A stretch of DNA of 34,816 bases from positions 1 through 34,816 of the forward strand of contig JALRKT010000008.1 in assembly GCA_023268805.1 (NCBI GenBank), in the 5' to 3' direction. Under the pieces are notes generated by a model, which was not told the DNA's origin, searched no databases, and saw nothing but the letters and a program-made list of their open reading frames with translations. This document shows, piece after piece, positions 31,549 through 34,816 of this stretch (positions are counted from its first letter, which is position 1; every line of letters starts with the position of its first letter). The translations under genes and the position numbers were made by a program. Source of the stretch: Bacilli bacterium (GTDB taxonomy: Bacteria; Bacillota_I; Bacilli_A; RFN20; CAG-826).

Positions 31549-32865
31549 ATGGACATTAAACAACCTAAAGGGACTAAAGACGCTTTGTTTGGGGAGGTGG
31601 AAGCCCTCGAACAAGTCGAACAAGCACTGCTCAACATTGCCAAGCTTTATGGCTATGCGGGTATTCGTACGCCCATTTTTGAACATACCGAATTATTTAC
31701 ACGTTCGGTCGGCGATAGTTCGGATATTGTTCGTAAAGAAATGTACACCTTTACGGATAAAGGCGATCGTTCCTTAACCTTGCGTCCGGAACTTACTGCG
31801 GGTGTCATTCGGAGTGTCGTGGAACAAAAAGTCGTTCATTCCTATGATTTACCCCTCAAACTTTATTATTTGGGACCAGCCTTTCGTTATGAGCGCCCTC
31901 AACTTGGTCGCTTACGTCAATTTCATCAATTTGGTGTGGAACATATTGGCATTACGTCCCCCCTTTCAGTGGCAGAAACGATTGCCACCGGCGTAACCGT
32001 GTTAGAAATGCTCGGATTTCAAGGGGTGAGTGTCTCCCTCAATTCCTTAGGGGATGAAGCATCACGTAATGCGTATAAAACAGCATTAAAAGCGTATTAT
32101 GAACCGCAGCTAAATGACGTTTGTGAGGATTGCCGTCAACGTTATGAAACGAACCCTTTACGCATGCTAGATTGCAAAGTGCCTGCCGATCATGATCGAG
32201 CCAAGAACGCCCCCAAAATTAGTGATTATTTAACGCCGATATCACAAGCTTATTTTCAATCCGTTCAATCGGCATTAAGTGCAATTAATGTGCAATGGCA
32301 TCATGATGAACAACTTGTTCGTGGACTGGACTATTATGCAGATTGTGTTTTTGAATATCATTATGTTTCCAAAACAGGAAAAGACTACGGTGCCATTGGT
32401 GCCGGTGGTCAATATCCGCGCTTGGTCGAAGAACTCGGTGGTCCTTCGTTAATGGCCGTAGGTTTTGCGTTTGGAATCGAACGTATTATTGCCTTACTCG
32501 CGGATGCCGGTCGACTTGAGGGGGTTCGAAGCTATGTGGACGTTTACATTATCTCAATGGAAGAAGCCACGGATACCTATGCTTTTAAGCTTGCGCATAA
32601 TTTCCGATATACCAATTTTAAAACCGAACTGAACCTCGAACATCGTTCGATGAAATCATCGATTAAATCGGCGGTCAAACGCGACGCAGTTTACGCGGTG
32701 ATTATCGGCGTTGAAGAAATGAAAAACAATGTAGTGACGATTAAAAACTTACAAACCCAAGAACAACAACAAGTCCCGGTTCAAGAAGTTGTGCATTTAA
32801 TGCAACACTTAACGAATCAACCTGGCCACCATCATCATGATGAGGAAGAAGGTCACCATGAATAA
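31549..32865 (+). CDS. hisS: Histidine--tRNA ligase with His-rich acidic tail
   Basis: Class II synthetase charging tRNA-His. 438 residues: the N-terminal IKQPKGTKDALFGE, motif 2 FRYERPQLGRLRQFHQFGVE, the HisRS signature LVRGLDYYADCVFEY, motif 3 GFAFGIERI, and the anticodon-binding domain (~335-420). ATG 31549 follows GAGGAAG, eight bases after rel. The last 12 residues are HHHHDEEEGHHE, beyond the normal family end; the same bases supply the GAGGAAGAAGG ahead of aspS and overlap its start. hisS-aspS pairing is typical of Firmicutes. Confidence 0.96.
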   Translation: MDIKQPKGTKDALFGEVEALEQVEQALLNIAKLYGYAGIRTPIFEHTELFTRSVGDSSDIVRKEMYTFTDKGDRSLTLRPELTAGVIRSVVEQKVVHSYDLPLKLYYLGPAFRYERPQLGRLRQFHQFGVEHIGITSPLSVAETIATGVTVLEMLGFQGVSVSLNSLGDEASRNAYKTALKAYYEPQLNDVCEDCRQRYETNPLRMLDCKVPADHDRAKNAPKISDYLTPISQAYFQSVQSALSAINVQWHHDEQLVRGLDYYADCVFEYHYVSKTGKDYGAIGAGGQYPRLVEELGGPSLMAVGFAFGIERIIALLADAGRLEGVRSYVDVYIISMEEATDTYAFKLAHNFRYTNFKTELNLEHRSMKSSIKSAVKRDAVYAVIIGVEEMKNNVVTIKNLQTQEQQQVPVQEVVHLMQHLTNQPGHHHHDEEEGHHE

Positions 32866-34603
32866 TCCCTCCCATTTTCGTAGTCATCCTAACGGATCCT
32901 TACGTCTTGACCATGTTGGCGAGCACGTTCGTCTTGTCGGTTGGGTGCAACGTAAACGAAATTTAGGCTCATTATTGTTTATTGATTTACGTGATTATTC
33001 GGGCATAATTCAATTATTAATCGATGAAGAAACAATCGTCCCTGACGTAAAAAGTGAATATTTAATTTCCGTGGAAGGTCGTGTTCAAGCCAAAGCAGTT
33101 CCTAATAAAGCCTTGGCGACCGGTGAAGTAGAAGTCAAAGTGTCACGGTTAGAAGTCATCAATGCTTCCGATCCTCTTCCGATGATTGTCGATGAGGTCA
33201 CGGATGCTGGGGAAGATATTCGCTTAAAATATCGCTACCTTGATTTACGACGTACCCCCATGCAAGAAACTTTACGAACTCGTTCAAAAATTATGAACGT
33301 CTTTCATCGTTTTCTTGAACATCATCAGTTTGTGAATGTAGAAACACCTTTACTTACCTTATCCACCCCCGGAGGAGCACGCGATTTTTTAGTACCTTCA
33401 CGCCTTCATCCAGGATCTTTTTATGCACTCCCTCAATCACCGCAAATTTATAAGCAACTTCTCATGATTGGTGGCCTCGATCGCTATTATCAAATTGCCC
33501 GTTGTTTCCGCGATGAAGATTTACGGGCCGATCGTCAGCCTGATTTTACCCAAATCGACGTGGAAGCCTCTTTTTTAACACAAGATGAATTTTTATCGTT
33601 GATGGAAGAAGCAATTGCCACCGTCTTTTTTGAAGTCAAAGGCATTACCTTACCCCGTCCGTTTCCGCGCTTGAATTATGCCGATGCCATGGAACGTTAT
33701 GGCAGTGATAAACCGGATTTGCGTTTTGATTTACCAATTCAAAAAGCCCCTTTGGTTTTAGAAGAAGCGTATGAAAAAGCAGGCTTTAAGCAAGCTTTTA
33801 CGCGCGTTCTTGTCTTACCCAAAGCACTGGCAACTGTGACGCGAAAAATCCTCGATGAATGGACTGTGTTTGTCAAACCTTTGGGGTTAAAAGGACTCGT
33901 TCTTTTAAAACAAGAAGGAGGTCAATTAACCGGTTCGTTTGCGAAATATTTTGAACAAAATAGTCCCCAATTATTCTCATCCTTAGGCATGCAAGAAGGC
34001 GATGTTGCGCTTGCAGCGACCCATGATGACCGTATAACCTTGCTTTCGATTTTAGGCTTACTCCGCTTAAAAGCGGCCACCTTACTTCGGGTAATCCCTG
34101 AAAAAACGTTTGCTGTCGCCTGGATGACGGATTTTCCCTTGTTTGATCACAATGAAAAAGGCCAACTCGTCAGTGCGCATCATCCGTTTACGCGTCCCAA
34201 AGACGAACATATCTCTCTTTTAGATACCCAACCCGAAGCCGTTATCGCCCAAGCGTATGACTTAGTCATTAACGGATATGAAGCAGGGGGTGGATCGATG
34301 CGAATTTATGACCGGGCTTTACAACGACGTATTTTTGAACTTTTAGGCATGGATGAAGCCGCGATTGAACGCAAATTTGGATGGTTTATTCAAGCGTTCC
34401 AATATGGAACACCTCCCCATGGTGGGATTGCCTTTGGTCTTGATCGTTTAACGATGATTTTAACGGGAACGGATAACATTAAAGATGTCATTGCCTTCCC
34501 GAAAAACTTAAAGATGGTTGGACTTTTAGAAGGAACACCCAATACCGTCGATGCCCAACAACTTGACGATGTCCACATGGAGGTCAAAAACAATGAAGAA
34601 TGA
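32858..34603 (+). CDS. aspS: Aspartate--tRNA ligase (bacterial type)
   Basis: Class II synthetase charging tRNA-Asp. 581 residues: N-terminal anticodon-binding OB fold (~1-105, VRLVGWVQRKRNLGSLLFID), motif 1 region ETPLLTLSTPGGARDFLVPS, motif 2 FRDEDLRADRQPDFTQIDVE, the GAD insertion domain specific to bacterial AspRS (~280-400), and motif 3 GIAFGLDRLTMIL. ATG 32858 overlaps the hisS stop by eight bases with purine-rich GAGGAAGAAGG upstream; a frame start 21 bases earlier is rejected. Its TGA overlaps the tkt start. Whether it also charges tRNA-Asn cannot be judged; no gatCAB genes are present. Confidence 0.97.
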   Translation: MNNPSHFRSHPNGSLRLDHVGEHVRLVGWVQRKRNLGSLLFIDLRDYSGIIQLLIDEETIVPDVKSEYLISVEGRVQAKAVPNKALATGEVEVKVSRLEVINASDPLPMIVDEVTDAGEDIRLKYRYLDLRRTPMQETLRTRSKIMNVFHRFLEHHQFVNVETPLLTLSTPGGARDFLVPSRLHPGSFYALPQSPQIYKQLLMIGGLDRYYQIARCFRDEDLRADRQPDFTQIDVEASFLTQDEFLSLMEEAIATVFFEVKGITLPRPFPRLNYADAMERYGSDKPDLRFDLPIQKAPLVLEEAYEKAGFKQAFTRVLVLPKALATVTRKILDEWTVFVKPLGLKGLVLLKQEGGQLTGSFAKYFEQNSPQLFSSLGMQEGDVALAATHDDRITLLSILGLLRLKAATLLRVIPEKTFAVAWMTDFPLFDHNEKGQLVSAHHPFTRPKDEHISLLDTQPEAVIAQAYDLVINGYEAGGGSMRIYDRALQRRIFELLGMDEAAIERKFGWFIQAFQYGTPPHGGIAFGLDRLTMILTGTDNIKDVIAFPKNLKMVGLLEGTPNTVDAQQLDDVHMEVKNNEE

Positions 34604-34816
34604 TTTAAAGCCCGTGATTGCCGCGATTCGTGCGTTATCGATTGATGCAACCAATCGCGCAAAATCAGGTCACCCTGGGATGCCGATTGGCAGTGCCCCC
34701 CTCATGGCAACCCTTTTTGCGGAACACATGGTGACGTATCCAAAACAACCGCAATGGATGAATCGTGACCGGTTTGTTTTGTCTGCAGGTCATGCGAGTA
34801 TGCTGCTTTATGCCAC
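34593..34816 (+). CDS. tkt: Transketolase, 3'-truncated by window edge
   Basis: N-terminal 74 residues of a thiamine-diphosphate transketolase of the pentose phosphate pathway. Recognisable by AIRALSIDATNRAKSGHPGM and DRFVLSAGHASMLLYA, which form part of the cofactor site. ATG 34593 lies inside the end of aspS (11-base overlap) and is preceded by GGAGG, so it is the last visible member of rel-hisS-aspS-tkt. Its placement after aspS is not the B. subtilis arrangement and marks the end of the syntenic block. Confidence 0.93.
   Translation, partial: MKNDLKPVIAAIRALSIDATNRAKSGHPGMPIGSAPLMATLFAEHMVTYPKQPQWMNRDRFVLSAGHASMLLYA

Noticed and set aside
32848-32862. HisRS His-rich tail as a cloning tag
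   Set aside because: It is followed by the natural overlap with aspS and mixed with acidic residues; no vector sequence is seen.
1-34816. UGA-to-Trp recoding as in many Mollicutes
   Set aside because: Several genes end cleanly in TGA at the expected family length and Trp positions are TGG, so the standard code holds.
1-34816. CRISPR arrays, insertion sequences, prophage or toxin-antitoxin modules
   Set aside because: No regularly spaced repeats, transposase or integrase motifs, or phage genes; gaps are too short to hold them.

Overview
The window looks like chromosomal core sequence from a low- to moderate-GC Bacillota, most likely a deep relative of the Mollicutes (Acholeplasma / Izemoplasma / RF39-like Bacilli). 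It codes densely, almost all on the + strand. UGA is a stop: it terminates rluD, mutS2, lon, radC, aspS and a small ORF before ruvA, while Trp is UGG. Regulation is of Firmicutes type: a T-box, an L21 leader, CIRCE operators, a cre-like site, and an N-terminally extended L27 with its Prp protease. The Mollicutes link is inferred from gene content, not from a phylogeny.

Layout. 1-3923: ileS (5' end outside the window), lspA and rluD, overlapping head to tail. 3879-4766: rnhC on the - strand, converging into rluD and diverging from mutS2. 4825-8894: mutS2-uvrC. 8919-8995: tRNA-Arg(UCU) with a strong terminator. 9042-11272: a YsoA/DUF3196-like protein, then trigger factor. 11303-14313: lon-engB behind a promoter flanked by two CIRCE-type operators. 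14287-18025: Val T-box, valS, an unrecognised 58-residue membrane protein whose ribosome binding site lies in a perfect hairpin, and radC. 18033-19118: L21 leader, rplU-prp-rpmA and a terminator. 19118-21352: a GT2 glycosyltransferase and obgE. 21361-23042: a 34-residue membrane ORF coupled to ruvA-ruvB. 23074-27273: a divergent secDF and a recJ-like gene. 27291-29325: a self-contained transcription unit for a multi-module lipoprotein, probably glucan-binding. 29341-34816: rel-hisS-aspS-tkt (tkt runs off the window). No stretch over 300 bases lacks a gene; the longest gap (14314-14536) is the T-box leader.

How the genes fit together. From rnhC to aspS the order follows one Bacillus subtilis region (rnhC, mutS2, uvrC, ysoA, tig, lon, ysxC, valS, radC, rplU-ysxB-rpmA, obg, ruvAB, secDF, recJ, relA, hisS, aspS). 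What sits between these genes in B. subtilis (clpX, hem genes, folC, mreBCD-minCD, queA-tgt, apt and others) is absent here. The window therefore reads as a condensed ancestral block serving tRNA charging, protein folding and turnover, ribosome assembly, DNA repair, secretion and the stringent response.

Most of it is ordinary housekeeping. The parts most worth a second look are the hairpin-controlled small membrane protein between valS and radC, the SecDF that seems to have lost its conserved intramembrane charged residues, the doubled CIRCE at lon, the lipoprotein unit with a cre-like operator, and several genes that appear to be transcribed without a leader from extended -10 promoters. I saw no CRISPR array, insertion sequence, prophage or defence island.
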